Notes under the pieces: model-generated | What the model was told of the DNA's origin: nothing | Seen by the model: only the letters and a program-made list of their open reading frames with translations | Database searches by the model: none | Source of the DNA: Shimia sagamensis | Lineage (GTDB): Bacteria > Pseudomonadota > Alphaproteobacteria > Rhodobacterales > Rhodobacteraceae | Direction of reading: 5' to 3' | Assembly (NCBI RefSeq): GCF_900182745.1 | Contig: NZ_FXTY01000002.1 | Location: 372,001-436,000 of the forward strand | Length of the DNA: 64,000 nucleotides | Shown here: positions 17,419 through 26,440 of the stretch, piece after piece | Layout of the letters: every line of letters starts with the position of its first letter | How positions within the stretch are numbered: the stretch's first letter is position 1 | Translations under genes and position numbers: made by a program

Positions 17419-18429
17419 TTAGCTGCCGTTTGCGATCATGCCAGTTACCAGATCATAGAGCTCTTGCGCAGGCAGGCCACGCGCAGTGTTCTCTTCGATC
17501 CAAGCTTTGGCCGCGGGGGCAGCTGCAGCTTCTTTGAACGCTGCGATCTCTGCGTCGGAGAAGGCCACTTTAGCAATGCCGCGCTCTTCCAAAGCTGGAC
17601 CCCATGCATCCATGGTTTTGCCATTGTAGGTGGTCACATAGTGATCCAGAGATTCTTCAACAGAGCCCAACAGCGCCTCACGGTGATCGTCAGACAGATC
17701 CGCCAGCGCGTCGGTATTCACCACAACCGGGCAGTTCACGGTGCCTGGGTTCAGGTTGGTGGTCCACCAGGTGGCGTTCTCGATGGTGCCATAAGACATG
17801 TGCGCGTGTGGTGCAAAAGCCACGGCTTTTACAACACCGCTGTCCATCGCCTGACGCACTTCAGTCGCAGACATGGAGGTTGGCACAGCGCCCACAGTTT
17901 CCATGGCTTTGCCGATACCGCCGGTGGCACGTACGCTCAGGCCGGCAAAGTCGTCCAGCTTGGCGGGTGCGTCACCCATACCTACGAGGTTGTATTGCGG
18001 CAGCGGAGACGGCATCAGCAGTGTCGCGTTCCAGCGGCCCAGATCTTCGATCGCGGCCGGGTGCTGATACACCGCCATGGACAGCTCAATTTCCTGCTCC
18101 AGCGAGCTCACGCCCAGGAATGGCAGCTCCATCACAGTGATGGATGGATTTTTGTCACGGTGATAACCGGCGCAGAACTGCGCCATTTCAAACGCACCGA
18201 TGGAGATGCCATCGAGGTTTTCACGGTTTTTGGACAGGCCGCCGTAGCTGATGTTCAAGGTGAACTCGCCGCCGGTTTTCTCAGACACCAGTTCCGCCAT
18301 CTTTTCAACGTGCTCGGTAAAGGCACGGCGCTTGCCCCACAGGGACACATTCCATTCCGTTGCCATCGCCTCTGTTACAAAGGCCATCGACAAAGCAGCC
18401 ACAGCCGTCCGGCTCAAAATCTTACGCAT
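17419..18429 (-). CDS. dctP: TRAP transporter substrate-binding protein (DctP family)
   Basis: The 336-residue periplasmic protein has a signal peptide (MRKILSRTAVAALSMAFVTEAMA). It also has the DctP features EHVEKMAELVSEKTGGEFTLNISY and GLSVRATGGIGKAMETVGAVP, whose arginine normally binds the substrate carboxylate. The start at 18429 follows GGGAGGATATT; a longer open frame lacks a site. It is the first gene of the transporter operon, downstream of dctBD on the same strand, so the sensor pair probably controls it. The ligand class is a carboxylate by family knowledge; the exact ligand is unknown. Confidence 0.93.
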   Translation of the reverse strand: MRKILSRTAVAALSMAFVTEAMATEWNVSLWGKRRAFTEHVEKMAELVSEKTGGEFTLNISYGGLSKNRENLDGISIGAFEMAQFCAGYHRDKNPSITVMELPFLGVSSLEQEIELSMAVYQHPAAIEDLGRWNATLLMPSPLPQYNLVGMGDAPAKLDDFAGLSVRATGGIGKAMETVGAVPTSMSATEVRQAMDSGVVKAVAFAPHAHMSYGTIENATWWTTNLNPGTVNCPVVVNTDALADLSDDHREALLGSVEESLDHYVTTYNGKTMDAWGPALEERGIAKVAFSDAEIAAFKEAAAAPAAKAWIEENTARGLPAQELYDLVTGMIANGS

Positions 18430-18518
18430 AATATCCTCCCATTGCGTTTTTCTGACCACAGCATGCCGCAAAGGCGCGACAGATGCCAATGAGAGAAATT
18501 GCGCAGGCCAAGCGCCCT

Positions 18519-18540
18519 GCTCTGCGGATTTCCGCAGAGC
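18519..18540. promoter_or_regulatory. Perfect inverted repeat between dctD and dctP
   Basis: GCTCTGCGGA and TCCGCAGAGC form a 10-base stem with a two-base centre at the very end of dctD. No T-run follows on the minus strand, so it is not a standard terminator. It may be an operator in front of dctP or an RNA processing hairpin. Confidence 0.4.
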
Positions 18541-19880
18541 TACAAAAGCGCGTCTTTGTTAAGGCCCAGTTTCACAATTTTCTCGTTCAAAGTCCGTCGC
18601 CCAATGCCCAATGCCTCGGCCGCGGCGTCCATGCGCCCGGCGTGGGCCTTGATCGCTTTGCCAATCAGTTCCCGCTCAAACGCTGCCACGGCCTCGCGCA
18701 GCGTGTCCGGCACATCTTCTGCGCCGAGGTCCCCGGCCAAGGCGCTGGCGAAAGAGCCACCGCCCCGCCGCGCCGCCATCACCCGACGGGCGCACACATT
18801 GCGCAACTCCCGCACGTTGCCGGGCCAGTCATGCGCCAGAAGCGCCGCCATATCCTCATGTCTCAGCTCAGGCCCGTCGACCTCATGCATCCGCGCATAT
18901 TCATTCAGGAAATGGCTCGCCAGCAGCGACAGATCATCTCGGCGTTGCCGCAACGGCGGCAATTGCACCACAAACGTGTTGAGGCGAAACAACAGATCGG
19001 CTCGCAACCTGTCCTCAGACACGGCCTGATCGACGTCTTCATTGGTCGCGGATAAAATCCGCAAATCCACGTTCACTGGCACGCCCGATCCAACCGGATA
19101 GACCCTTTGATCTTCGATCACCCGCAACAGCTTGGCCTGAACGGCTGGCGGGCAACTGCCGACCTCATCCAAAAACAACGTGCCGCCCGAGGCCGTTTGC
19201 AAGCGCCCCTCAGGACCACCCGACACACCAAACATCTCTGCTTCAAAGCTGTCTGGGTGCAACGCCGCGCAGTTCACCGCCAGAAACGGCCGATCCGAAC
19301 GGGCGCTCAAATCGTGCAACGCGCGCGCCACCAGCTCTTTTCCGGTGCCGGTTTCCCCAAGAATCAGCACCGCTGCATCCAATCCGGACAGATCCAACAC
19401 TTCTTCGCGCAACGCTGTTACCGAGGGCGTTTGCCCCAACAACACACGATCAAGACCAGACAGAGCAAACAGCCGTTCTTTAAGCCGCACATTGCTGGCT
19501 TTCATCCGGCTTTGCTCCGCTGCATGGGTCAAGATCGTCAGCAGTCGGCGCGGCTCATAAGGCTTTTCCACAAAACTATAGGCCCCAGCCTGCATCGCTT
19601 CTACTGCCATGGGGATGTCACCATGCGCCGAGATCAAAACCAAAGGTGGCGCAAAATCCCGATCCAACTGCGCCAACAACTCCAGCCCGCTCATCCCCGG
19701 CATGCGCACATCCGACAGGATAACATCCGGCTGCATCTCACCCAGCTTTTCCAGTGCCTTATCCGCGCGCGGCACCGCCTCCGCTTGCCAACCCGCAGCC
19801 TGCATCAGCGCCAACAACGACTGCCGCATAGACTTGTCGTCATCCACAATCAAAAGGCCAAACGGCTGCGCGTCACTCAT
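18540..19880 (-). CDS. dctD: DctD-like response regulator lacking the GAFTGA loop
   Basis: The 446-residue protein has three parts. They are a receiver domain with phospho-acceptor Asp57 (ILSDVRMPG), an AAA+ domain with Walker A GETGTGKE (175-182) and Walker B GGTLFLDEVG, and a Fis-type helix-turn-helix at the end (AAEALGIGRRTLNEKI). The loop that contacts sigma-54 (GAFTGA) should follow EMFG. Here EMFG (215-218) is followed by VSGGPEGRLQTASGGTLF, so GAFTGA is absent. NtrC of Rhodobacter capsulatus is a known case that works without sigma-54. The start overlaps dctB by four bases, and the target is probably the adjacent dctPQM. Confidence 0.9.
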   Translation of the reverse strand: MSDAQPFGLLIVDDDKSMRQSLLALMQAAGWQAEAVPRADKALEKLGEMQPDVILSDVRMPGMSGLELLAQLDRDFAPPLVLISAHGDIPMAVEAMQAGAYSFVEKPYEPRRLLTILTHAAEQSRMKASNVRLKERLFALSGLDRVLLGQTPSVTALREEVLDLSGLDAAVLILGETGTGKELVARALHDLSARSDRPFLAVNCAALHPDSFEAEMFGVSGGPEGRLQTASGGTLFLDEVGSCPPAVQAKLLRVIEDQRVYPVGSGVPVNVDLRILSATNEDVDQAVSEDRLRADLLFRLNTFVVQLPPLRQRRDDLSLLASHFLNEYARMHEVDGPELRHEDMAALLAHDWPGNVRELRNVCARRVMAARRGGGSFASALAGDLGAEDVPDTLREAVAAFERELIGKAIKAHAGRMDAAAEALGIGRRTLNEKIVKLGLNKDALL

Positions 19881-21613
19881 GGTATCTGCTCATCTTCCAT
19901 ATCCGTCACCAAGGGCATCATCACCCGGAAAACCGCGCCCCCCTCGGCGCGCGCGCGGGCGCTCATGGTGCCATCGTGATCCTTGATAATACTGGCCGAA
20001 ATCGCAAGCCCCAACCCCATGCCACGCCCACTTTCCCGAGTGGTCACAAAGGGTTCCTGTAAGTCTGCCAAACTGGCGGTGCCCAGGCCGTGCCCTGTGT
20101 CCAACACCTCAAAGAAGGCCTGCGCATCAGACTGCCCAACATAGACCGACAGTTGGGAGTCCGCAGGCTCTTCTTCCATGGCATCACACGCATTGCGCAG
20201 CACATTGGTGATCACCTGCTCCAGTCGCAACCGATTACCACGGACCCAAACCGCTGCCTCAGGCATTTGCAAATCCACCAAGATTGCACCCTTTTCGATG
20301 TTTGGCGCCAACAGGCTGAGCCCAGCCTGCATTGCTTCTCGCAAATCAAACACTTCAAACGCATCTCCACCACTGGTGGCAAAAAACTTAAGCTGGCGGG
20401 TGATGCCTTCCATACGCCCAACAAGACCGCCGATCTCAGGCCCCAGCCGCGCGGCGTTCTTTGGATTGATCTCGGCCGCCGCCAAATGGTTGCGCATCGC
20501 GGCAATGGGCTGCCCCAACTCATGTGTGACAGAGGCCGACAACTGGCCCAAGGCCGCCAACCGGCTGGCTTGTTCCAACTCTTTCTGGGTTTTCTGCAAC
20601 CGTTCCTCTGTGGCTTTGCGCTCCGCCACTTCCTTTGCCAGCTGCAAGTTGGATGTGCGCAGCTGTGCCTCTTCTTTCACCGCCCGTTTGAGCGCACGTC
20701 CAACCCGTCGCGCCCGTTGCACCTGAAACACAATCATCAACGAGCCCGCCAAAAACACCACCGCTGCAGTGGCCAACCAGCTGCGGGCCACCGCGCGGTC
20801 GTCATCTGCAAAATAGTGCAGCTGCCAGCCATCCGGCAGATCATCCGCCACCAGATGCATGCGCTCATCACCACCGATCACCGCACGATTGTTGGCCTTC
20901 ACCCGCCATTGCAGTGGATTAAGGGGTTGACCGGAGAATTGCCGCACAGCGCCAATCTTTTCTTTCTGCACCTCAGTCAGAGGCCGCAAAGCCCGATACC
21001 GCCAGGTTGGGTCAGACGCCAAAAGCACAACACCATCATTGTTGGTTAGGATGACTTGTTCACCCGCGCGCCGCCAACTGTCTTCCAACACGGAAAACCC
21101 CTTTTTGATCGCGATCACGCCGGCCACCTCGTGCCCCTCTACAACCACGCCATCGGCCAAAAACAACCCCGGCAACCCTGTGGTCATGCCAATGGCATAA
21201 AACCGGCCGTGTTTGCCTTGCAGCGCATCTTTGAAATAGGGGCGAAAGCCGTAGTTATGTCCGACGAAACTTGTGTCTGTTGCATGATTGGACGCGGCAA
21301 TGGTGACGCCATTGGCGTCCATCAAATAAATCGATTCCAGCCCCGCTTGTTTGGCAAAATCCTCTAACCGCTGGTTGAGCGCGCCTGTGCCAGCCCCTGC
21401 CACCGCCTCAGTCACAAAAGTATCGCGAGCCAAAATATGGGTCAGATGGCTATGTTGCTCCAATTCCGCGACAACCGTGCTGCGATAGAGCGACAGTTGC
21501 CCTTGGGCTTTGCTCCACTCCTCCTGAGAAAAATAATCAAACGCCGCGCGTTGTACCACGAACCCAACAAGCAGGGTCAGAAGAGCGGAGAGGATCAGGG
21601 GGAGTCGTGACAT
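19877..21613 (-). CDS. dctB: DctB-like sensor histidine kinase
   Basis: The 578-residue kinase has two membrane segments (about 5-25 and 279-298) bracketing a periplasmic double-Cache sensor, the usual fold for carboxylate detection by DctB. A coiled coil (about 310-350) leads to the HisKA helix with His364 in SASVTHELGQP, and the HATPase domain has the G-boxes DTGHGLG and GRGMGLGLAIS. It should phosphorylate the DctD-like regulator encoded immediately downstream, with which it overlaps. By analogy it senses the TRAP substrate in the periplasm. Confidence 0.93.
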   Translation of the reverse strand: MSRLPLILSALLTLLVGFVVQRAAFDYFSQEEWSKAQGQLSLYRSTVVAELEQHSHLTHILARDTFVTEAVAGAGTGALNQRLEDFAKQAGLESIYLMDANGVTIAASNHATDTSFVGHNYGFRPYFKDALQGKHGRFYAIGMTTGLPGLFLADGVVVEGHEVAGVIAIKKGFSVLEDSWRRAGEQVILTNNDGVVLLASDPTWRYRALRPLTEVQKEKIGAVRQFSGQPLNPLQWRVKANNRAVIGGDERMHLVADDLPDGWQLHYFADDDRAVARSWLATAAVVFLAGSLMIVFQVQRARRVGRALKRAVKEEAQLRTSNLQLAKEVAERKATEERLQKTQKELEQASRLAALGQLSASVTHELGQPIAAMRNHLAAAEINPKNAARLGPEIGGLVGRMEGITRQLKFFATSGGDAFEVFDLREAMQAGLSLLAPNIEKGAILVDLQMPEAAVWVRGNRLRLEQVITNVLRNACDAMEEEPADSQLSVYVGQSDAQAFFEVLDTGHGLGTASLADLQEPFVTTRESGRGMGLGLAISASIIKDHDGTMSARARAEGGAVFRVMMPLVTDMEDEQIP

Positions 21614-21678
21614 TGGGGCCGTCAGAGTTGCAAAAGTTGGCGCAGGCTAGGCCAATGCCGCACGTATGGAAACGAGAT

Positions 21679-21742
21679 TCTGGGGGCGTTGCCCCCGCCG
21701 CCGCATACGGCGCCTCCCCCAGGATATTTCAGGAATGAGAAT
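21679..21742. repeat. Dispersed intergenic repeat, copy 3
   Basis: Stem-forming GGGGGCGTTGCCCCC and GCCGCATACGGC are followed by CTCCCCCAGGATATTT and then GGAATGAGAATGA. It lies just upstream of the second TerB gene. The 3' part matches the copies near 30.07 and 51.58 kb. Confidence 0.6.
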
Positions 21743-21784
21743 GATTGGTTGCGCGATCCGATAGTGCAACCTAAATCCTATGCC

Positions 21785-22225
21785 ATGTTTGCAGACTTCC
21801 TCAAACGCCTGACGGCGCCCGCCCCTGATACTTTGAACACCACTGACGCCCGTTTGGCGCTGACCGCCTTATTGGTGCGCATCGCCCGTGCAGACGGAGT
21901 ATTTGACCCGACTGAAGCCGCACGCATCGAGCGCATTGTGACCGGTCGCTATGATCTTAGTCCCTTTGAAGCCACCGCCCTGCGCAAAGAGGCTGAAACA
22001 CTAGAGGCTGAGGCACCCGACACTGTGCGCTTCACCCGTGCCATCAAAGACGCCGTGCCTCTGGACGCGCGCATCGAGGTGATCGAAGCCATGTGGCAAG
22101 TGGTCCAAGCAGACGGGGAACGCGACGCAGAAGAAGACAGCGTCATTCGCTTGGCCGCCAATTTGCTTGGCATCTCTGATCGGGACAGTGCCTTGGCGCG
22201 CCAACGCATGGCTGCGCAGGCATGA
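21785..22225 (+). CDS. TerB-family protein, copy 2
   Basis: The 146-residue, all-helical protein is a paralogue of the one at 14698-15129: LALTALLVRIARADGVFDPTEAARIERI aligns with LALGALLVRVAKSDDNY and so on, and the late acidic segment QADGERDAEEDS is kept. The frame is open from 21689 through the intergenic repeat; the ATG at 21785 gives the same N-terminal layout as copy 1. Its stop overlaps the next start (ATGA), coupling it to a PhnD-like protein. Function unknown beyond possible metal binding. Confidence 0.82.
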   Translation: MFADFLKRLTAPAPDTLNTTDARLALTALLVRIARADGVFDPTEAARIERIVTGRYDLSPFEATALRKEAETLEAEAPDTVRFTRAIKDAVPLDARIEVIEAMWQVVQADGERDAEEDSVIRLAANLLGISDRDSALARQRMAAQA

Positions 22226-22956
22226 TCGCTGCCTTTCCCATGTATGACCGTCCCGAACTGGCGGCTACATGGGATCATTTGTGGCTGCTCTTTTGTGAGG
22301 CTTACGGAGATGGGCCAAGGCAGCTGACACGCGATCGCGATGTCTGGGATGTCTGGCAAAGCCCCGACCTGTTGTTGGCCCAAACCTGCGGTTTTCCATA
22401 CCGTTCGCGGCTAAAAGACAAGGTTGCGTTGATAGGCGCGCCGGATCACGGCATTGAGGAAGCCCCGGCCGGCCATTACCGTTCGGTCATTGTTGCCAGC
22501 AAACGTTACGAAGGCGCAAAACTGGACACATTGCACGACGCAACTCTGGCGTTCAACGAGCCGCTTTCGCAATCAGGTTGGGCCGCAATCTGGCGTCATT
22601 TCGAGGACAATGGATTTCGAATCGGCCCTCGGCAGCTAAGCGGCGCCCATCGGGAATCAGCCCGTATGGTGGCGCGAGGTGACGCTGACTTTGCCGCCCT
22701 CGACATCATCAGTTGGAAAATGATGACGCGCTATGATGATTTCACCTCGGATCTGATTGTGGTTGACATGACAAGGCCAACACCGGCTTTGCCGTTCATT
22801 TCCGCACGTTACCAAGACGCAGCTCGCATCCAAAATGCGTTACAGGATGGCCTTCAGTCTTTGACGTTTGGACAGCGCGAAGAATTGTTTCTGCATGGTC
22901 TGGTGCACCTTCCGCAAAGCTCTTATGAGGCGGTGCCAAACCCGCCGTCACCCTGA
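22222..22956 (+). CDS. PhnD-like substrate-binding fold protein without signal peptide
   Basis: The 244-residue protein resembles the PhnD family of phosphate/phosphonate-binding proteins: FPMYDRPELAATWDHLW at the start, YRSVIVASKRYEG in the first lobe and FAALDIISWKMM, where the bound ligand is usually contacted. It has no signal peptide or lipobox and no transporter partner next to it, so it probably stays in the cytoplasm. It is translationally coupled to TerB copy 2. Its role is unknown; a ligand-sensing or enzyme use of the fold is possible. Confidence 0.7.
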   Translation: MIAAFPMYDRPELAATWDHLWLLFCEAYGDGPRQLTRDRDVWDVWQSPDLLLAQTCGFPYRSRLKDKVALIGAPDHGIEEAPAGHYRSVIVASKRYEGAKLDTLHDATLAFNEPLSQSGWAAIWRHFEDNGFRIGPRQLSGAHRESARMVARGDADFAALDIISWKMMTRYDDFTSDLIVVDMTRPTPALPFISARYQDAARIQNALQDGLQSLTFGQREELFLHGLVHLPQSSYEAVPNPPSP

Positions 22957-23084
22957 CCTTTTGGAACTTTACTTGGACAAAACGTCACATCAGGTGCCTC
23001 AGCCGCCCTTTTGAAAGTTGCAATTGCGCAAATTTTCATTCCTATTGGGCAACCAATGATTAACCCAATACTGATGGGGACACT

Positions 23085-23858
23085 GTGAGCGAAGCCACGC
23101 CCGTTCTGCAAATCCGCGACCTGCACAAGGCCTATGCCAACCTAGAAGTCATCAAGGGCGTGGATATCACCGCGCACCGCGGCGATGTGGTTTCTTTGAT
23201 TGGCTCGTCCGGTTCCGGCAAATCCACAATCCTGCGCTGTGCCAACCTTTTGGAGCACAGCCAACAGGGCGACATCCTGTTCAAAGGGGAGCCTGTGACT
23301 TGGAAAGGCTCCGGTCACGCCCGCGAGCCCGCTGACCCCAAGCAAATCCTGCGCATCCGCACCAACCTGTCGATGGTGTTTCAGCAGTTCAACCTCTGGT
23401 CGCACATGACCATCCTGCAAAACGTGATGGAAGCACCGGTGACCGTGCTGGGCCGCGACAAGGCTGAGGCCGAAGCATCTGCCCACGCCTACCTCAACAA
23501 AGTTGGGATTGCGGACAAACACGATGCCTACCCGGCGCAGCTCTCCGGTGGTCAACAACAGCGCGCCGCCATTGCACGTGCTTTGGCGATGGAGCCTGAA
23601 GCGCTGCTGTTTGACGAACCGACGTCTGCACTGGACCCAGAGTTGGAGCAAGAAGTGGTGCGCGTGATCAAGGCACTGGCCGAGGAAGGCCGCACCATGA
23701 TGATTGTCACCCACGACATGAAAATGGCCCGCGACGTCTCAGATCACGTGGTGTTTCTGCACCAAGGCCTAATCGAAGAACAAGGCACGCCGGACGAGCT
23801 GTTCGGCAATCCTAAATCGGAACGGTTGAAACAGTTTCTGTCTTCAACCGCCGCGTAA
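23085..23858 (+). CDS. Amino-acid ABC transporter ATP-binding protein (HisP/OccP type)
   Basis: The 257-residue ATPase has Walker A GSSGSGKST, the Q-loop, signature LSGGQQQRAAIARALA and Walker B LLFDEPTSALDPE, with the HisP-type insertion after the first strands. It drives uptake through the two permeases encoded downstream. The start is GTG at 23085 behind GATGGGGA. It is followed 38 bases later by the binding protein. The 128 bases upstream include CGTTTTGTCCAA on the minus strand, identical to 12 bases in the leader of the first mttB gene. Confidence 0.94.
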   Translation: MSEATPVLQIRDLHKAYANLEVIKGVDITAHRGDVVSLIGSSGSGKSTILRCANLLEHSQQGDILFKGEPVTWKGSGHAREPADPKQILRIRTNLSMVFQQFNLWSHMTILQNVMEAPVTVLGRDKAEAEASAHAYLNKVGIADKHDAYPAQLSGGQQQRAAIARALAMEPEALLFDEPTSALDPELEQEVVRVIKALAEEGRTMMIVTHDMKMARDVSDHVVFLHQGLIEEQGTPDELFGNPKSERLKQFLSSTAA

Positions 23859-23896
23859 CAACAAGAACAAACAACCAATCCATAGGGAGCAAAACT

Positions 23897-24604
23897 ATGA
23901 AAAACCTGATCCTGAGCACTGCCGCTCTGGCACTGACCGCTGGCTTCGCCATGGCCGACACAGTTCGTCTGGGCACCGAGGGCGCCTACCCTCCATACAA
24001 CTTCATCAACGACGCTGGCGAAGTGGACGGCTTTGAGCGCGAACTGGGCGATGAGCTCTGCAAACGTGCCTCCCTGACCTGTGAGTGGGTCACCAACGAC
24101 TGGGACAGCATCATCACCAACCTGCAGTCCAGCAACTACGATGCCATCATCGCTGGCATGTCGATCACCGAAGAGCGTGAAGCCACCATGGACTTCACTC
24201 AGGGCTATACCCGTCCGTCGCCATCCGCATACGCTGCGATGTCTGCAGACATCGACGTGAACACCGCAGTTGTTGCGGCGCAAACCGGCACCATCCAGTC
24301 CAGCCACGTGGCCACAACCGGCGCCACTCTCGTGGAATTCACTACACCGGATGAAACCATCGCAGCCGTGAACGGCGGCGAAGTTGACGCCGTCATGGCG
24401 GACAAAGACTTCCTGGCTCCATTTGTTGCAGAAACAGATCTGACATTTGTAGCAGAAGTCTTCCTTGGTGGTGGTATCGGCATGGCGTTCCGCGAATCTG
24501 ACGATGAGCTGCGCGGCAAATTTGACGCGGCCATCGCCTCCATGAAAGCAGACGGCACGCTGAACGACCTGTTGGACAAGTGGGAAATCGAAGGCAAATT
24601 CTAA
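23897..24604 (+). CDS. Amino-acid ABC transporter periplasmic binding protein
   Basis: The 235-residue protein has a signal peptide (MKNLILSTAALALTAGFAMA) followed by a cluster-3 solute-binding fold. The family N-terminal signature GTEGAYPPYNFINDAGEVDGFE is present, with CKRASLTCEWV supplying the disulfide typical of lysine/arginine/ornithine-binding proteins. The C-terminus ends WEIEGKF. It delivers a cationic amino acid or related amine to the two permeases; the ligand is inference. A strong stem-loop right after the stop probably protects this abundant transcript. Confidence 0.93.
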   Translation: MKNLILSTAALALTAGFAMADTVRLGTEGAYPPYNFINDAGEVDGFERELGDELCKRASLTCEWVTNDWDSIITNLQSSNYDAIIAGMSITEEREATMDFTQGYTRPSPSAYAAMSADIDVNTAVVAAQTGTIQSSHVATTGATLVEFTTPDETIAAVNGGEVDAVMADKDFLAPFVAETDLTFVAEVFLGGGIGMAFRESDDELRGKFDAAIASMKADGTLNDLLDKWEIEGKF

Positions 24605-24629
24605 GCCTTCCCCATTTGATGACTAACAA

Positions 24630-24657
24630 AGGGGGAGCACTTGCTCCCCCTTTTTCC
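24630..24657 (+). terminator. Stem-loop after the ABC binding-protein gene
   Basis: AGGGGGAGC and GCTCCCCCT pair around ACTT, followed by TTTTCCC. It lies inside the transporter gene cluster and is likely a partial terminator that keeps binding-protein mRNA above permease mRNA. Confidence 0.75.
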
Positions 24658-24797
24658 CACCTGGCGGGCCATATACCGGCATCTCATCCGCCCTTAAGAC
24701 GACACGAAAGAGGCCAGCCATTTTTGCCTATTGCTCAGATCCTTCTGTCTTAGACAGTCTGCCCTGGCTTAGCTGCTATCTCACAACTGGGAAGCAC

Positions 24798-25613
24798 ATG
24801 GCCTTTTATGCCTCTTTTGGCACCGTGCTTCTTCTGCTCGCAGTCACGGCCCCCACAGCGCTTCTGTTTGGCCTTGGCGGCGCAATGGCCGCGCGTGCCC
24901 GCTTTGCCCTCCTGCGCTGGTTTGGCAAAGGCTACATCGCCATTGTGCGCGGCGTACCCGACATCGCGTTTTTCCTCTTCTTTGTGATCGCCTTGGATCA
25001 GGGCATCGAATGGCTGCGTCACAAGGTCAAGTGTCCAGATTGGACGGAGCCTGTCCGCCAGGGCAGTGAGTTCCTCGTCTGTGACATCGCCAAAATGCCA
25101 CTCAGTTCCTCGCCGCAATGGGTGCATGAAATCTATGGCTTCTGGGTGGCCGTGTTCACCTTTGCCATCGTGTTTGGCGCCTTTGCCGCCAACGTTCTCT
25201 ATGGCGCCATGCAGGCTGTGCCACGCCCTCAACTGGAGACCGCCGAAGCCTATGGCATGTCCCCCCGCCAGACCTTCTGGCGTGTCCTGATGCCACAAAT
25301 GTGGATCTATGCCCTGCCCGGCCTGTCCAATCTCTGGATGGTGCTGATCAAAGCCACACCACTGTTGTTCTTGCTGGGTGTCGAAGACATCGTCTACTGG
25401 GCACGAGACCTAGGTGCATCTAAAACCGCACGGTTTACCGCCTACCCGCATGGGGATTGGCGCATGTGGTATTTCCTTGCGTTGCTTGTCTTCTATCTGC
25501 TGTTCACACGGGTGTCCGAAATCGCCCTGACGCGCATCACCAAACGCCTGTCTCACGGTCAGGCCACGCTGGACGGCGAGTCCCAACGCAAAAATGCGGG
25601 GAGCACAGCATGA
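24798..25613 (+). CDS. ABC transporter permease (HisQ/OccQ type)
   Basis: The 271-residue membrane protein has the EAA motif as LETAEAYGMSPRQTFWRVLMPQM and five or so hydrophobic segments. It is larger than HisQ because of an insertion rich in charged residues (WLRHKVKCPDWTEPVRQG, near residue 75) between the first helices. It pairs with the permease encoded directly downstream, whose start overlaps its stop. A 193-base region with a terminator-like hairpin precedes it. Confidence 0.92.
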   Translation: MAFYASFGTVLLLLAVTAPTALLFGLGGAMAARARFALLRWFGKGYIAIVRGVPDIAFFLFFVIALDQGIEWLRHKVKCPDWTEPVRQGSEFLVCDIAKMPLSSSPQWVHEIYGFWVAVFTFAIVFGAFAANVLYGAMQAVPRPQLETAEAYGMSPRQTFWRVLMPQMWIYALPGLSNLWMVLIKATPLLFLLGVEDIVYWARDLGASKTARFTAYPHGDWRMWYFLALLVFYLLFTRVSEIALTRITKRLSHGQATLDGESQRKNAGSTA

Positions 25614-26416
25614 GCTGTATCGACACCATTCAAAACTATGCTTTCCGGTCTCTGGGCTTTGGCGAGCGCATGTTGCCACGCACTGACTTCACTCTGTGTG
25701 AGCACTTCACGCTGATCGGATCTGGCATGATCTGGAACGTCTACTATGGCGTGCTGGCGATCCTGACCGGATTCCTGTTTGCCAACCTTCTGGCAGTGGC
25801 TAAAAACTCCAACAGCCGCTGGGCGCGCAAACCGGCAGAGTGGTTCATATTCCTCTTCCGTGGCAGCCCGTTGTTCATCCAGTTTTTCTTTGGTTACTTC
25901 CTGTTTTTGTCCCTCAAGGGCGTGTCGCCCATGTTCAACCCGCTGACCTCTGCGGCCCTTGGAGCGCTGATTGTTCTGTTCTTGAACACCTCGGCCTACT
26001 CTGCGGAAATCTTCTATGGTGCGCTACGTTCGATCCCCAAAGGCGACGTAGAGGCGGCAGACGCTTATGGTTTCACCGGCTGGTTCCGCTATCGTCGCAT
26101 CATGTTCCCAACGATGATGCGCCTCGCGTGGCCTGCCTACACCAACGAAGCGATCTTTTTGTTTCACGCCACAACACTGGTGTTCTTCTCTGGTTTCCCG
26201 GCATGGCGGCAAAAAGGCGACGCGCTTTATTATGCCAACTACTTTGCGGACAAAACCTTCAATCCGTTTGTGCCCTACCCGATCCTGGCCTTCTATTTTA
26301 TTCTGCTGACACTGATCATCATTTGGATTTTTGGCGTGATCAACAAACGCCTGAACAAACACCTGCCGCAAGCTGCCATCAAGAAACTGAAGGTGCGCCC
26401 AAATCTGATCCGCTGA
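25610..26416 (+). CDS. ABC transporter permease (HisM/OccM type)
   Basis: The 268-residue membrane protein contains VEAADAYGFTGWFRYRRIMFPTM, the EAA loop that docks with the ATPase, and the FRGSPLFIQFFFGYF segment typical of amino-acid permeases. The longer open frame starts at 25457, but the ATG at 25610 overlaps the upstream stop (ATGA). Together the four proteins form one importer. A terminator ends the unit before the glutamine-synthetase-like genes begin. Confidence 0.93.
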   Translation: MSCIDTIQNYAFRSLGFGERMLPRTDFTLCEHFTLIGSGMIWNVYYGVLAILTGFLFANLLAVAKNSNSRWARKPAEWFIFLFRGSPLFIQFFFGYFLFLSLKGVSPMFNPLTSAALGALIVLFLNTSAYSAEIFYGALRSIPKGDVEAADAYGFTGWFRYRRIMFPTMMRLAWPAYTNEAIFLFHATTLVFFSGFPAWRQKGDALYYANYFADKTFNPFVPYPILAFYFILLTLIIIWIFGVINKRLNKHLPQAAIKKLKVRPNLIR

Positions 26417-26440
26417 TCTCAGCCAACCAAGTGAACTTTT

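Noticed and set aside
18472-18489. Sigma-54-like promoter before dctP on the minus strand (TTGGCATCTGTCGCGCCT)
   Set aside because: GG and GC have the right ten-base spacing, but the -12 box is GCGCC instead of TTGCA, and the regulator lacks GAFTGA. Too weak to annotate.
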